Assembly: GCA_964565775.1 (NCBI GenBank)
Contig: CAZMGB010000015.1
Coordinates: 30,764 to 94,763 of the forward strand
Source of the DNA: CAZMGB01 sp964565775
Lineage (GTDB): Bacteria > Chloroflexota > Dehalococcoidia > DSTF01 > JALHUB01
DNA length: 64,000 bases
Direction: 5' to 3'
Below, in pieces: positions 1-8,507 of the stretch. Under the pieces are notes generated by a model that saw only the letters and a list, made by a program, of their open reading frames with translations, had not been told where the DNA came from and did not search any database. A program made the translations under genes and the position numbers. The stretch's first letter is position 1, and every line of letters starts with the position of its first letter.

Positions 1-265
1 CGATGGCGATAGCCACTGCGATGTGGAAGAGCGCGAACTCCGCGTAGACGGCAAGGTGCCTGCGGGTGCTCTCCATGCTCCACGGCATGAACACTGAGCC
101 GAACGAGAGCAGGATGCCTCGGCGTGCCGAGCCCTTCGGCTCCATCTTCTCCATGGGCTGGCGCAGCGACCTGAGCCACAGCAGGCGCACAGCGTACATC
201 AGGGCAAAGAGGGACAGAGCCGCTATCTGCACCTCGTTTTCCAGGACCTTCACGAACTCATCCAA
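1..265 (-). CDS. Respiratory-type membrane subunit, N-terminal part (truncated by window edge)
   Basis: Reading leftwards from a TTG at 265 the frame stays open to the window edge (88 codons). A strong GGAGG lies 7 bases before the TTG, which decides this non-ATG start. The peptide has a first membrane helix (about residues 12-30), a basic cytoplasmic stretch, and a second helix beginning near residue 75. The segment around SFGSVFMPWSMESTRR followed by a helix with LFHIAVAI resembles the cytochrome b-like membrane subunits of the TmcC/DsrM/NarI type, which anchor redox complexes and bind haem with helix histidines. The rest of the protein is outside the window, so family placement is tentative. 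It lies downstream of the ArsR gene on the same strand. Confidence 0.6.
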   Translation of the reverse strand, partial: MDEFVKVLENEVQIAALSLFALMYAVRLLWLRSLRQPMEKMEPKGSARRGILLSFGSVFMPWSMESTRRHLAVYAEFALFHIAVAIAI

Positions 266-380
266 GATGCCACCTCCCCATACTGGGGCCCGCGCCCGGC
301 TTTGCACAGCGCTCAGCGACCCTCAACAGCCACCCGCCGTGGGCGGTCCCTCGGCGACGGGGTCGTCGTGAGCGAGAAAT

Positions 381-406
381 GATATATTCATGTATAGATA
401 TATACC
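381..406. promoter_or_regulatory. AT-rich imperfect palindrome, possible ArsR-type operator/promoter
   Basis: In otherwise GC-rich DNA, positions 381-406 hold ATAT-type half sites flanking TCATGTATAG. Winged-helix ArsR/SmtB proteins bind AT-rich imperfect palindromes of this sort. It sits between the ArsR gene (636-1067) and the membrane-subunit gene (starts at 265), both on the minus strand, so it could serve as the promoter/operator of the latter. Inference from composition and position only. Confidence 0.35.
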
Positions 407-635
407 ATGCCCCCACACCATAGTGCCCGAAGGTACTTTTGTCAAGACTTGGTGAAGCCGGCCACAACTGGAAGAAGCCCTCCCTCAGCGCCGGCGATGG
501 CATGAGCTAACGCCCTCGCTGGTGGCGTGAGGACATGCCCCTGCCAGAGCCGGGTATCAGGTGCTTCCCATCTTGGAGAGGGCGTGTTCCAGGCGGGGCA
601 CGGACGACTACCGACGTGGACGCCCCTCGTCGGTG

Positions 636-1067
636 TCAGCCTGAGCTTCGTTGAGGGGTCTTCGGACTACTCTCCGTCCCTGACGACTCCGCCGCCTTAC
701 CACCGGACGGCGGCTTCGTCGCCCGCAGCGGACGGACGCGAGGAAACTGGCTGGCGAACGCCTCGTTGTCCTTCATGCGATCCGCCAGGAACTCATGGAA
801 GAGGTCGCAGGCCCGCACAACCCTCTCGTCCACGAGGGAGTAGAAGATCGTGTTACCCTCGCGCCGCGTGGCAACGACTTCCTGCGTCCGCAGAGCCGCC
901 AGGTGCTGCGACACGGTCGCCTGGGCAAGGCCAAGCGATTCCACCAACTCGCCGACGGACTTCTCACCGGCGTGGAGGTAGTCCAGGATCATCAGTCGCG
1001 TGGGCTGGGCGAGAGTCCTCAGGATCTGGGCATGCAGGAAGTAGATGGAGTAGGTGAACTCGTCCAC
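636..1067 (-). CDS. ArsR/SmtB-family winged-helix transcriptional regulator
   Basis: 143 residues. The fold is readable in order: helix with LRTLAQPTRLMILDYL, then GEKSVGELVESLGLAQATVSQHLAALR (helix-turn-helix), then a wing with VVATRREGNTIFYSLVD. This is the standard ArsR pattern of a small dimeric DNA-binding repressor. The classic CVC metal site of ArsR/CadC is absent and only one cysteine is seen (near residue 95), so it may sense something other than arsenite or cadmium, for example a redox or sulfur ligand. The C-terminal ~30 residues are Ser/Pro/Lys-rich and probably disordered. A TATAAT box lies upstream at 1084-1089. The likely target is the downstream membrane gene at 1-265. Confidence 0.88.
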   Translation of the reverse strand: MDEFTYSIYFLHAQILRTLAQPTRLMILDYLHAGEKSVGELVESLGLAQATVSQHLAALRTQEVVATRREGNTIFYSLVDERVVRACDLFHEFLADRMKDNEAFASQFPRVRPLRATKPPSGGKAAESSGTESSPKTPQRSSG

Positions 1068-1083
1068 AATCGAACCCTAGCTC

Positions 1084-1089
1084 ATTATA
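1084..1089 (-). promoter_or_regulatory. -10 box (TATAAT) upstream of the ArsR gene
   Basis: Perfect TATAAT on the minus strand 17 bases before the ArsR start codon. No good -35 element is visible at 16-18 bp spacing, so either an activator is used or the promoter is weak. Confidence 0.45.
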
Positions 1090-1654
1090 CCGCAACGCAG
1101 GCCAGAAGGCTCGGCGCTCTCAACTGTGAGGCTATCGCGGGGCTGGTCCCTTGGGCGCGGGTCGCATCTCTCGCAGACTGGCACCATGCTGTCATGTCGG
1201 CCCCGCGGCCCGTCACAGGCCCGTTGCAGCCCGCGCGTCCTCGCCGGTCGAACCGTCGACCCGCACCGGCGTCCTACAACACCCGGCCCCCGGACCGCCT
1301 TTCTTGAGGCGAAACCAAGGTTCCCCTGAACGCCCTCAATCTACGGTCTATACCACTACGTCTTGACAGAAGGGGGCCTTAACCAGCATCCTTCCCAATC
1401 AGAGGGTGGTGGGCCTGCCCGCCGGCAGACGGTTTCTACATCTGCCGCTGACACGCACTTTGCCGGCTGCGACGCTGCCCGTGGCTGTGCACGGCCGCCG
1501 GAGCGCACACGACTCTCGATCGTCGAACGCCAAGAGGGTGCGCCCGCTCGCCCCCTCGAAGCAGATGATGCAGCGAGCCATTCTGCGGCAGGCCAAGTCA
1601 CGGCGGCACTCCAGCTAGAGACGCGGGGGTGCGGCCGGCAAGGAGGTTCTCAAG
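1090..1654. other. Intergenic region without a supported gene
   Basis: About 560 bases between the ArsR gene and the cold-shock gene. Frames in either direction here have neither plausible protein character nor ribosome binding sites. It presumably holds the promoter and the long 5' leader of the cold-shock gene; such leaders are common in csp genes. I see no clear -10/-35 pair. Confidence 0.4.
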
Positions 1655-1870
1655 ATGACTACTGGCACTATTTCCCGCATCGTCCGCGACCGGGGGTTCG
1701 GCTTCATCCGGCCGGAGGGCGCGACAGATGACGTGTTCTTCCACAGGAGCGCGGTCGAACAGCCGAGCTTCGATGATCTCAGCGAGGGCCAGGAGGTTGA
1801 GTTCGATACGGAGCCAGACCCCAGGCAGCCTCAACGCAGTCGAGCCGTCCGCGTCCGGCAAACGGGCTGA
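1655..1870 (+). CDS. Cold-shock domain protein (CspA family)
   Basis: 71 residues, the normal length for a single cold-shock domain. RNP1 is seen as RGFGFIRPEG (KGFGFI in the consensus) and RNP2 as DVFFHRSAV, both needed for stacking on single-stranded RNA or DNA. These proteins act as RNA chaperones in the cytoplasm. AAGGAGG sits 9 bases before the ATG. The acidic EVEFDTEPDP and the basic tail are usual variations. The next gene, an RRM protein, begins 23 bases later, so the two RNA-binding proteins are probably co-transcribed. Confidence 0.93.
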   Translation: MTTGTISRIVRDRGFGFIRPEGATDDVFFHRSAVEQPSFDDLSEGQEVEFDTEPDPRQPQRSRAVRVRQTG

Positions 1871-1893
1871 GCACGAGTTAGGAGTCTCGCTTC

Positions 1894-2169
1894 TTGACTA
1901 CGGTATTCGTCGGAAACCTGTCGCCGGAGGTCACCGACAGCGATCTGCGGGAGCTCTTCGGAGCGTACGGGAAAGTTGGCTCAGTCCGTGTTATTCGCCG
2001 GCGTGGACTCGCCTTTGTCGAACTCAAACCCGAGGCCGCGGCCGCCGCCATGGACGCCGTTCGCGGCACCGAGCTTAAGGGGCGCACGTTGGACGTGGCC
2101 GTGGACGACTCGCCCCGCGGCCGGCCCAAGAGCCGACGTAGTCGGGGAGGCATCCGCCGCAGGCGGTGA
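1894..2169 (+). CDS. RNA-binding protein with one RRM domain
   Basis: 91 residues from a TTG start; the start is fixed by the RNP2 motif TTVFVGNLS lying right at the N-terminus and by AGGAG upstream. RNP1 appears as RRGLAFVELK, a variant of the KGFGFVEF consensus. The C-terminus (residues 72-91) is a short Arg/Gly/Ser-rich tail typical of bacterial and cyanobacterial Rbp-type proteins. Likely role is binding of mRNA or structured RNA; the target is unknown. Pairing with the cold-shock gene suggests a shared stress-response unit. Confidence 0.9.
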   Translation: MTTVFVGNLSPEVTDSDLRELFGAYGKVGSVRVIRRRGLAFVELKPEAAAAAMDAVRGTELKGRTLDVAVDDSPRGRPKSRRSRGGIRRRR

Positions 2170-2383
2170 GCTGCACCAGGACATACCGACCGGCCTCAGC
2201 GACCACATCCACCACCGGCTCCAGGGCTGCACTGGGCTTGACCTAGCCCCACTCTGCCCCGCCAAGACCTACTCACTCATCCACGTCGACGCGGGACATC
2301 GGTGATGAGGTAGCCCGAGTCTCATCGACGCAAGAGGACAGAATAGCCCACAAACGGTTGCGCATTCGAAGGCCCAGCGTGTG

Positions 2384-2920
2384 ATGGCCGTAGTGACTTC
2401 TCGCAGAGATGCCTGGCTGAAGGAGGACGTCGACGCGCTCCTCAAGGACTGCCGCGTGGAGCGATACCGCGCGAGCGGGCCGGGCGGGCAGCGCCGGAAC
2501 AAGGTGGAGACAGCCGTCCGTCTGCGGCACCTGCCGAGCGGCCTCACCGCTCAGGCGGAGGAGTCGCGCTCCCCGCAGGAGAACCACACACGCGCGGTCC
2601 GGCGACTTCGCGAGCGCATCGCCCTGGAGCTGCGGGCGCCGTTCGACCTGGAGGCGCCGATCCTGGACGCAGAGTTCGCGGGACAGCGTGGCCCGAAGGG
2701 GACCCTCGCCGTCAACCGGCGCAACCCGGCCTATCCCGTGGTCGTGGCGACGGTGCTCGACGCCCTGGAAGCGGCGGAGGGCGGCTACGCGAAGGCGGCC
2801 CGAGCCTTGGGACTGACCACGAGCCAGCTACTTCGCTTCCTCCGCTCTGACCCACAGGTGTGGCGCGCGGCAGAGCAAAGGAAGCGATCGCGCTCACAAG
2901 GGGTGGTCGGCCCCACGTGA
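2384..2920 (+). CDS. Peptide chain release factor-like protein (RF-1 domain, GGQ)
   Basis: 178 residues. The RF-1 hydrolase core is present: RASGPGGQRRNKVETAVRL (GGQ at about residues 34-36) followed by basic residues, as in ArfB/ICT1 and other stand-alone peptidyl-tRNA hydrolases that free stalled ribosomes. After the ~100-residue domain there is a C-terminal segment with YAKAARALGLTTSQLLRFL that looks like a helix-turn-helix rather than the usual long basic tail of ArfB. That places it with the release-factor-like proteins of uncertain substrate. GTG at 2381 directly precedes the ATG and could also start it; AAGG lies upstream. Confidence 0.85.
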   Translation: MAVVTSRRDAWLKEDVDALLKDCRVERYRASGPGGQRRNKVETAVRLRHLPSGLTAQAEESRSPQENHTRAVRRLRERIALELRAPFDLEAPILDAEFAGQRGPKGTLAVNRRNPAYPVVVATVLDALEAAEGGYAKAARALGLTTSQLLRFLRSDPQVWRAAEQRKRSRSQGVVGPT

Positions 2921-3026
2921 AAGGGCCGGACATCACTTGGGGAGCGTCCCGACCGGGGCTGTCCCAGGGGCGTCTGCCTCGAAGCCGACAGCTCGCAGCG
3001 AGAAGACACAGCACAGGAGTAGACCC

Positions 3027-4463
3027 ATGAGCAAGGATTGGCCCTTCTACCTGGCGGGACGGTGGGAGAAGTCATCGGAGACTCTGTCCGTCACCAGCCC
3101 CTACGACGACAGCGTCGTAGGCACCACCTACCTGGCCACCGCCGCACAACTGGAAGAAGCGACGGCGGCGGCTGAGAAGGCTTTCAAGACTACGAGTCGC
3201 CTCGCATCATTCGAGCGCGAGGAGATCCTTCTCTCCATCTCCCGCGGCATCGCCGAGAGGCGCGACGAGCTGGCGCGGCTGATGGCGCAGGAGGCAGGCA
3301 AGCCGGTGCGGGACGCCGCCGTGGAGATAACGCGCGCCGTCAACACCTTCAAGGTCGCCGCCGAGGAGTCCAAGCGGATCGGCGGCGAGGTCATCCCCAT
3401 CGACTGGCTGCCTCTGGCAAAGGGACGCCTGGGCATCAGCCGGCGGTTCCCCATAGGGCCGGTGGCAGCCATCTCGCCCTTCAACTTTCCCCTCAATCTC
3501 GCCGCCCACAAGATCGCGCCAGCGTTCGCCGTCGGCAATCCGGTGGTCGTTAAGCCGCCTTCGGACGCGCCGCTGGTGCTCCTGACGGTCGCGGGTATCG
3601 TGCACGAATCGGGACTGCCCGCGGGCGCGTTCAGCGTCCTCCCCATGACGCGCAGCCAGGGCGACCGCCTGGTGAGCGATGACCGCTTCAAGCTCCTCAC
3701 GTTCACGGGCTCCTCGCCCGTGGGCTGGGGAATGAAGGAGCGGGCCGGCAAGAAGCGCCTGGCCCTCGAGCTGGGTGGCAACGGCGCCGTCATTGTCGAC
3801 CGTGACGCCGATCTGGACTACGCCGTGCAGCGGGTCGTGACCGGCGCCTTCTCCTTCGCCGGCCAGATCTGCGTCTCCGTGCAGCGGGTGTTGATCCACG
3901 ACGAGATCTATGACACCTTCATCCGCTCTCTGGTCGACGCCGTCAAGCGCCTCAAGGTGGGCGATCCCCTCGACCCCGAGACTGACGTGGGCCCGGTCAT
4001 CAACGACGCGGCCGCCGAGCGCATCGAGTCGTGGATCGAGGAGGCGGTGCGGGCCGGGGGCCGCATCCTCGTCGGCGGAACGCGCCGGGGCCGCCTTTTC
4101 GAGCCTACCGTCCTGGCCGACGTCTCCACCGACTGCAAGATATGCAGCATCGAGGCGTTCGCCCCCATCGTTGACGTCTACGCCTTCCACGACTTCGAGG
4201 AGGCGCTGGCGCGCGCCAACGATTCGGACTACGGGCTCCAGGGCGGCGTCTTCACCAACAGCCTCGAGCACGCGCTGCGCGCCTTCGAGGAGATGGAGGT
4301 GGGTGGCCTCATGGTCAACGACGTGCCCACGTTCCGCATCGATCACATGCCCTTCGGCGGCACCAAGGACTCGGGCTTCGGCCGCGAGGGCGTGAAGTAC
4401 GCCATCGAGGAGCAGACGGAGCTCCGGCTGATGGTCTTCAACCGCCCGCCGAGCAAGGCCTGA
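3027..4463 (+). CDS. Aldehyde dehydrogenase family protein (NAD(P)-dependent)
   Basis: 478 residues, normal length for the superfamily. The catalytic cysteine is Cys282 in GQICVSVQ and the general base Glu248 in ALELGGNG. The oxyanion/NAD region SPFNFPLNLAAHKIAPA and the Rossmann turn FTGSSPVGW are intact. The start is the ATG preceded by GGAG; an open frame continues 90 bases upstream but has no protein-like character. Sequence style is nearest to the lactaldehyde/phosphonoacetaldehyde/non-phosphorylating GAPDH branch, where the motif around Cys282 reads GQxC. The exact aldehyde cannot be told. An aldo/keto reductase follows on the same strand after a probable terminator. Confidence 0.93.
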   Translation: MSKDWPFYLAGRWEKSSETLSVTSPYDDSVVGTTYLATAAQLEEATAAAEKAFKTTSRLASFEREEILLSISRGIAERRDELARLMAQEAGKPVRDAAVEITRAVNTFKVAAEESKRIGGEVIPIDWLPLAKGRLGISRRFPIGPVAAISPFNFPLNLAAHKIAPAFAVGNPVVVKPPSDAPLVLLTVAGIVHESGLPAGAFSVLPMTRSQGDRLVSDDRFKLLTFTGSSPVGWGMKERAGKKRLALELGGNGAVIVDRDADLDYAVQRVVTGAFSFAGQICVSVQRVLIHDEIYDTFIRSLVDAVKRLKVGDPLDPETDVGPVINDAAAERIESWIEEAVRAGGRILVGGTRRGRLFEPTVLADVSTDCKICSIEAFAPIVDVYAFHDFEEALARANDSDYGLQGGVFTNSLEHALRAFEEMEVGGLMVNDVPTFRIDHMPFGGTKDSGFGREGVKYAIEEQTELRLMVFNRPPSKA

Positions 4464-4495
4464 TACGCCCCAGGCGGTCGGCGTCGCGCCCGGGG

Positions 4496-4540
4496 AGCGA
4501 GCCCGAGCTGGCCCCGAAGACCGGCAGGGCTCGCTTTACT
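4496..4540 (+). terminator. Putative intrinsic terminator after the aldehyde dehydrogenase gene
   Basis: AGCGAGCCC at 4496-4504 pairs perfectly with GGGCTCGCT at 4527-4535 (9 bp), followed by TTTACT. The loop is large and the T tract short, so efficiency is uncertain. Confidence 0.5.
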
Positions 4541-4569
4541 CCGATGGACAACGGGCCTACGCTATATAT

Positions 4570-5529
4570 ATGAGACAGCGCAAGTTCGGGACAACTGACC
4601 TCGACGTATCGGAGCTGTGCCTGGGCACAATGCAGTTCGGCTGGACGGCGGACGAGCGCTCCGCCTTCGCGACGATGGACGCGTTCGTGGAGGCGGGGGG
4701 CAACTTCCTCGATACCGCCGACGTGTACAGCAACTGGGCGCCCAACAACCCCGGCGGCGTGGCCGAGGAGATCATCGGCCGCTGGCTGAAGGCGCGCGGT
4801 AACCGCGACCGGGTCGTCATCGCCACGAAGGTTCGCAGCAGGATGTGGGAGGGGCCCGACGGTGAGGGGCTCAGCCGCTCGCACATCATGCGCGCCGTCG
4901 ACGACAGCCTCCGCCGCTTGCAGGTCGAGACTATCGACCTCTACCAGTGCCACTTCCCGGACGAGAACACGCCGATCGAGGAAACGCTAGCCGCCTTCAC
5001 CGAATTGATCGACGCCGGCAAGGTACGCTACATCGGCGCCTCCAACTACAAGGCAGAGGAGTTGGAGGCGGCCCTCAACACCGCCGATGAGAAGCACCTG
5101 CGCCGGTTCGTGTCGCTCCAGCCGCACTACCACCTCGTCCTCAGGTTCGGGTTCGAGTGGGCGCTCGGCGGCCTCTGCCAGCGGGAAGGGATCGCCGTCA
5201 TCCCCTACAGCCCGCTCGCCAGCGGCTTCCTCACCGGGAAGTACCGCAAAGACCAGCCGCTGCCGGAAAGCAAGCGCGCCGAAGGCGTGAAGCGCTACAT
5301 GACCGAGCAGGGCTTCCGCGTGATGGACGAGGTGGACGCGACGGCGAAGGCGCACGCGACGACACCTGCCGCCGTCGCGATAGCGTGGCTGCTCGCGAAG
5401 CCGGTGGTCGCCGCGCCCATCATCGGCGCCAACACGCCCGAGCAGCTCGCGGACCTTCTGCCCGCGACCGACCTCCGGCTCAGCACCGACGAGATCGACG
5501 CGCTCAACGCGGCGAGCCAGGGCATGTAG
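4570..5529 (+). CDS. Aldo/keto reductase
   Basis: 319 residues; an NADPH-dependent TIM-barrel oxidoreductase. Active-site residues are seen in order: Asp and Tyr in FLDTADVYSN (near 48-53), Lys in VVIATKV, His in YQCHFPDENTP. The C-terminal cofactor motif is PIIGANTPEQLADL. The start matches the family N-terminus (MRQRKFGTTDLDVSELCLGTM is read as the usual first strand and loop). No Shine-Dalgarno sequence is visible, and a TATATATA string abuts the ATG; since a transcript from it would begin inside the gene, it is probably not the promoter. The substrate is unknown. Confidence 0.92.
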   Translation: MRQRKFGTTDLDVSELCLGTMQFGWTADERSAFATMDAFVEAGGNFLDTADVYSNWAPNNPGGVAEEIIGRWLKARGNRDRVVIATKVRSRMWEGPDGEGLSRSHIMRAVDDSLRRLQVETIDLYQCHFPDENTPIEETLAAFTELIDAGKVRYIGASNYKAEELEAALNTADEKHLRRFVSLQPHYHLVLRFGFEWALGGLCQREGIAVIPYSPLASGFLTGKYRKDQPLPESKRAEGVKRYMTEQGFRVMDEVDATAKAHATTPAAVAIAWLLAKPVVAAPIIGANTPEQLADLLPATDLRLSTDEIDALNAASQGM

Positions 5530-5559
5530 GCCCCGCCTAGGCCTGTCAAGCCCGCTGAG

Positions 5560-6231
5560 TCAGACCGGCCACCCCTCCTGCCGCCATGCCATCTCCCAGA
5601 AGAGGTACTCGTAGCGGCTGCTGGTGAGGAAGGCGCCCTCCATGCGCCGCAGGGCCTCCTCCGGCAGCCCGGCTGCCACCTTGTCGACCAGCTCGCGGCA
5701 CCAGTCGGCCAGCTCGGCGAACTCAGGGGAGGAGTACATGTCGATGAACTTGCCGTACCGCCCGTCCTCCGGCCGCGGCTTCTCGGCCAGCCGCTCGCCG
5801 ATCTCGCAGAAGCTCCACATACAGGGGAGCAGGGCCGCGACGAGCTCCGAGAAGTCACCGACCGACGCCACGCGGAGGAGAAAGTCCGCGTAGCCGTGCG
5901 TCGTGGGTGCCTTCTCCTCCGCCTCAAGTTCGCCGAGCGAGATGCCGAACTCGGCGGCGTAGGAGCGGTGCAGCTCCATCTCCACGTTCAGGGTCTCCTG
6001 GGCGAGGTCCGCGAAACGCCGCATGGTGAGGAGGTCCGGGGAGCGGGCGACGGCCAGGCCGAGAAGGCGGGCGTAGTCGATGAGAAAGAGGTAGTCCTGA
6101 CGCACCCAGAACTTGAACTTCTCGATATCGAGGGTGCTGTCGCCGATGCCGCGGACGAAGGGGTGATTCTGCTGGGCCTCCCAGACGGGCCGGGCCAGAC
6201 GGTAGAGGCGGTCGCTGAAACGCTCGGCCAC
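5560..6231 (-). CDS. tenA: TenA family aminopyrimidine aminohydrolase (thiaminase II)
   Basis: 223 residues, the usual size. Conserved TenA features are present: FWVRQDYLFL with the substrate-binding Asp46, ALLPCMWSFCEIG with the catalytic Cys137, and the C-terminal ExxFWEMAW segment. TenA hydrolyses aminopyrimidine breakdown products of thiamine for salvage. It is the last gene of a minus-strand run whose upstream neighbours are an M28-like hydrolase and a second TenA-like protein lacking the cysteine. The context is therefore not a standard thiamine operon, and the true substrate may differ. Confidence 0.88.
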   Translation of the reverse strand: MAERFSDRLYRLARPVWEAQQNHPFVRGIGDSTLDIEKFKFWVRQDYLFLIDYARLLGLAVARSPDLLTMRRFADLAQETLNVEMELHRSYAAEFGISLGELEAEEKAPTTHGYADFLLRVASVGDFSELVAALLPCMWSFCEIGERLAEKPRPEDGRYGKFIDMYSSPEFAELADWCRELVDKVAAGLPEEALRRMEGAFLTSSRYEYLFWEMAWRQEGWPV

Positions 6232-6241
6232 GGGCGGTCTC

Positions 6242-7597
6242 CTAGCGCGTTCGCACGCCCTGGCGCATAGACCGCGCAGTCGTCCCGGCGGTCGACTCGA
6301 TGATGCGGGCGGCGGCCCGTGTGATGGCGGCCAGGTGTTCGCGGTCGATCTTGTCCAGCGTGTCCTCAGAGTCGAACAGGTACACCGGCGCCGACAGGAA
6401 ATTCACGAGGGGCACCCCCTCCCGATGAAAAGGCCCGCCGTCGGTGGTCGGCGCGGGCCCGAAGATGGTCGGCGGTATGATGAGGGAGCGGCGCAAATCT
6501 TCGGCGCTGATGGCGGCACGGACGGCGTCCTCCAGGCCCGGATTCTCGGTGGTGAACCACCAGCGCGGCTCGGGTTGACCCGTCGGAGTCAGCTTTCCGT
6601 CCCGCTCCACGTGCTCGAGCGCCGCATGCTCCAGGTGGAGCTCCAGCACGACGCTCTCCAGAAGCTCACGGTGCGCCGAGATAAATCCGCGCGAACCCGA
6701 GCCACCGCACATGTGGCCGCTGGTGAGAAGGAAGAGGAGGTTATGCGGCCGCTCCTCCCGCGGGACGGCCGCCCAGTAGGCGGCCTGGGCCATGACCATC
6801 GCTATTCCGCATCCATCCTCCACTGCGGAGCTCCAGGGGCCGTCGTGGTGCGACCCGATGATCACGGTTTCCCCACTCTGGCCGGGCAGCTCGCCGATGA
6901 TGTTGTACGTCTCTTCCTCAGAGCGCCGGGACGCTACCTTCAGCTCCGCGCGAACGGCGCCTGCCGCCAAAGCATCCCGCAGCAGGCCCGCGCTCTCCCG
7001 GCCCACCCAGACGCCGGGGATCGGCCGGGCGACGCCATCGTAGGGAACATAGTAGTCGTGCGTGCCCGGCGGATAGTCCTCCAGCACGCCGACGTAGGCC
7101 CGGGCGCCCGCCTCGATGGCCGGTTCCATGACAGCCTGTCTCCTAGGACCGAAGGGCAGAACGTGCGCGAAGCCGTCGAAAGTGCGGTCCGGATCGAAGA
7201 TCCAGCTTGAGCGCTTCACGAAGAAGTCGAAGCGCAGGGCCTGCATCGACAGGAAATCAACGGCGATGGCGTCGCGGACCCCTCGCTCTCTGTCCGCCAG
7301 GGGGACCAGCGGTCCCTCAACGACGCCCGACGCTGTGTGCGGGAGCGGAAAACACGGCACCTCCCTCCGTCGCCCGTCGGCGGAGGCGATGACCAGGGAC
7401 CACGACTGCGGCTCCCAGACGGCCAGGCGAATGGGCTCGCGGCGGACGTTCTCCAGCCCGAGGGCCTCGAACCGCGCCTGCGCGAAGTCCTCCGTCCAAC
7501 GGTCGGCCGCATATCCCGGACGGCGGACGCCCCGACGAAAGACCTCCTCGATCCAGCCGTAGATCTCGTCGTCGTGGGGGATGAGTTCGGGGCGCAT
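6242..7597 (-). CDS. M28-family-like metallopeptidase/aminohydrolase with altered metal site
   Basis: 451 residues from an ATG with GAAGGAGG upstream; the frame extends further upstream but that part is low-complexity Arg-rich. An N-terminal PA-like region is followed by the M28 core VIIGSHHDGPWSSAVEDGCG, which supplies the first His and the Asp. In M28 enzymes the next ligand pair is Glu-Glu in a GEE-G motif; here it reads TSGHMCGGSGSRGF with no Glu. The final His is replaced in YLFDSEDTLDKID. Three of the five usual zinc positions therefore differ. No signal peptide. It sits 10 bases upstream of tenA, so a joint role in a cytoplasmic degradation pathway is likely. Confidence 0.72.
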   Translation of the reverse strand: MRPELIPHDDEIYGWIEEVFRRGVRRPGYAADRWTEDFAQARFEALGLENVRREPIRLAVWEPQSWSLVIASADGRRREVPCFPLPHTASGVVEGPLVPLADRERGVRDAIAVDFLSMQALRFDFFVKRSSWIFDPDRTFDGFAHVLPFGPRRQAVMEPAIEAGARAYVGVLEDYPPGTHDYYVPYDGVARPIPGVWVGRESAGLLRDALAAGAVRAELKVASRRSEEETYNIIGELPGQSGETVIIGSHHDGPWSSAVEDGCGIAMVMAQAAYWAAVPREERPHNLLFLLTSGHMCGGSGSRGFISAHRELLESVVLELHLEHAALEHVERDGKLTPTGQPEPRWWFTTENPGLEDAVRAAISAEDLRRSLIIPPTIFGPAPTTDGGPFHREGVPLVNFLSAPVYLFDSEDTLDKIDREHLAAITRAAARIIESTAGTTARSMRQGVRTR

Positions 7598-7635
7598 GCG
7601 GGCCTCCTTCTCGTGAAGCGCGACGCCGTCCCGAC

Positions 7636-8304
7636 CTAGGGCAGCGACACCTCGTACATGGTGTCCCAGTACATGAGCTCGTAGGCCTGAATGAGACGGG
7701 CGGCGCGGGCCGCGGCCGCCAGCTCCACGCCGCGGTCGAGGCCATCCTGAACGACGCGCAGGGAGTCGGCCTCGAACTGGGGCGCGGGCTCGGCAAACGC
7801 GTCGAAGAACGCCACCGCTTCGGGTGAGAGCCCGTACTTCCCCTTGAGCGCCGCGCTCATTCGGCCGCAGGCGGCGCCCCAAGCGGCCAGGTTGAGCACG
7901 AAGGCGGCCGCGAAGTCAGCGTCCGACCCGTAGAGCGCCAGCCAGGCCACATAGGCCGCGTAGGCCTGGCAGCCAGGCAGGGGCTCGTAGTGGCGAAGGT
8001 CGTCCTCACTCATCCCCAGCGCACCGGCGAAGGCGAGGAGAGCATCCCGCGCCCCGGCCTCACCCTGGAGCGACGCGAGGAGGTAGTCGCGGCTCGGCAG
8101 GTGGGCGTGGCGGTTGACGACGAGAGCGATGCTGCGGAGGTCGGAGTTGATGATGTAGTACTGCTCGCCGGCGAAGAAGTGGAGCCTGTCCCTGGGGACA
8201 CGGCCCTCCTCCAGGGCGGCGAGGTACGGATGAGCTAGCAGCTTGTCCTCGACCGGCTTGAGCTGCGCGCGCGTCTCCGCTATGAGCTGACGGGCGTCGG
8301 CCAC
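7636..8304 (-). CDS. TenA-like (haem-oxygenase-fold) protein without the catalytic cysteine
   Basis: 222 residues, all-helical, with HFFAGEQYYIINSDLRSIA near the N-terminus and NLAAWGAACGRMS where TenA carries LLPC. The catalytic Cys is missing, and the HExxH-type ligands of the diiron haem-oxygenase-like enzymes are not apparent. It is clearly of the TenA/thiaminase-2 superfamily but its activity cannot be inferred; a binding protein or an enzyme acting on another amine is possible. It lies between the M24-like gene and the M28-like gene in the same direction. GGAGGTG precedes the ATG. Confidence 0.75.
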   Translation of the reverse strand: MADARQLIAETRAQLKPVEDKLLAHPYLAALEEGRVPRDRLHFFAGEQYYIINSDLRSIALVVNRHAHLPSRDYLLASLQGEAGARDALLAFAGALGMSEDDLRHYEPLPGCQAYAAYVAWLALYGSDADFAAAFVLNLAAWGAACGRMSAALKGKYGLSPEAVAFFDAFAEPAPQFEADSLRVVQDGLDRGVELAAAARAARLIQAYELMYWDTMYEVSLP

Positions 8305-8332
8305 GGGACACCTCCTTCGCGGCGTGGCACGT

Positions 8333-8449
8333 TCAGGGGAAGGGCTTCGTCATTGCCAGGTCGTCGAACGCCTCAAGCCCCTTCTGCCTCATAGCCGCCA
8401 TGAAGCGCTCCCTATCCATAGAGGCCTCGCCGCCATGCGCCCTCCCTCC
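8333..8449 (-). pseudogene. Duplicated 3' end of a saccharopine-dehydrogenase-like gene (remnant)
   Basis: The last ~38 codons read GGEASMDRERFMAAMRQKG then LEAFDDLAMTKPFP and stop. They match the C-terminus of the intact gene at 9749-10867 (KPEPFLSAMREKGVHAYEDLAMTKPFP). The similarity also runs past the stop codon: both copies are followed by the same TGAACGTGCC on the coding strand. This is the tail of a lost paralogue, left after a duplication that included the gene end and its downstream flank. No ribosome binding site supports a stand-alone peptide. Confidence 0.65.
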
Positions 8450-8507
8450 TCCGGCAGCGGCGGGGGTCTGCAACGAACATCCGGGCGCTGAAATCAGGAG
8501 ACACCGC

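Noticed and set aside
3207..4346. 379-codon open frame on the minus strand
   Set aside because: Antisense of the aldehyde dehydrogenase gene, with composition typical of a GC-rich shadow frame.
4560..4570. TATATATA next to the aldo/keto reductase ATG as a promoter
   Set aside because: A transcript from it would begin after the start codon that the family alignment supports; probably chance AT-rich sequence.
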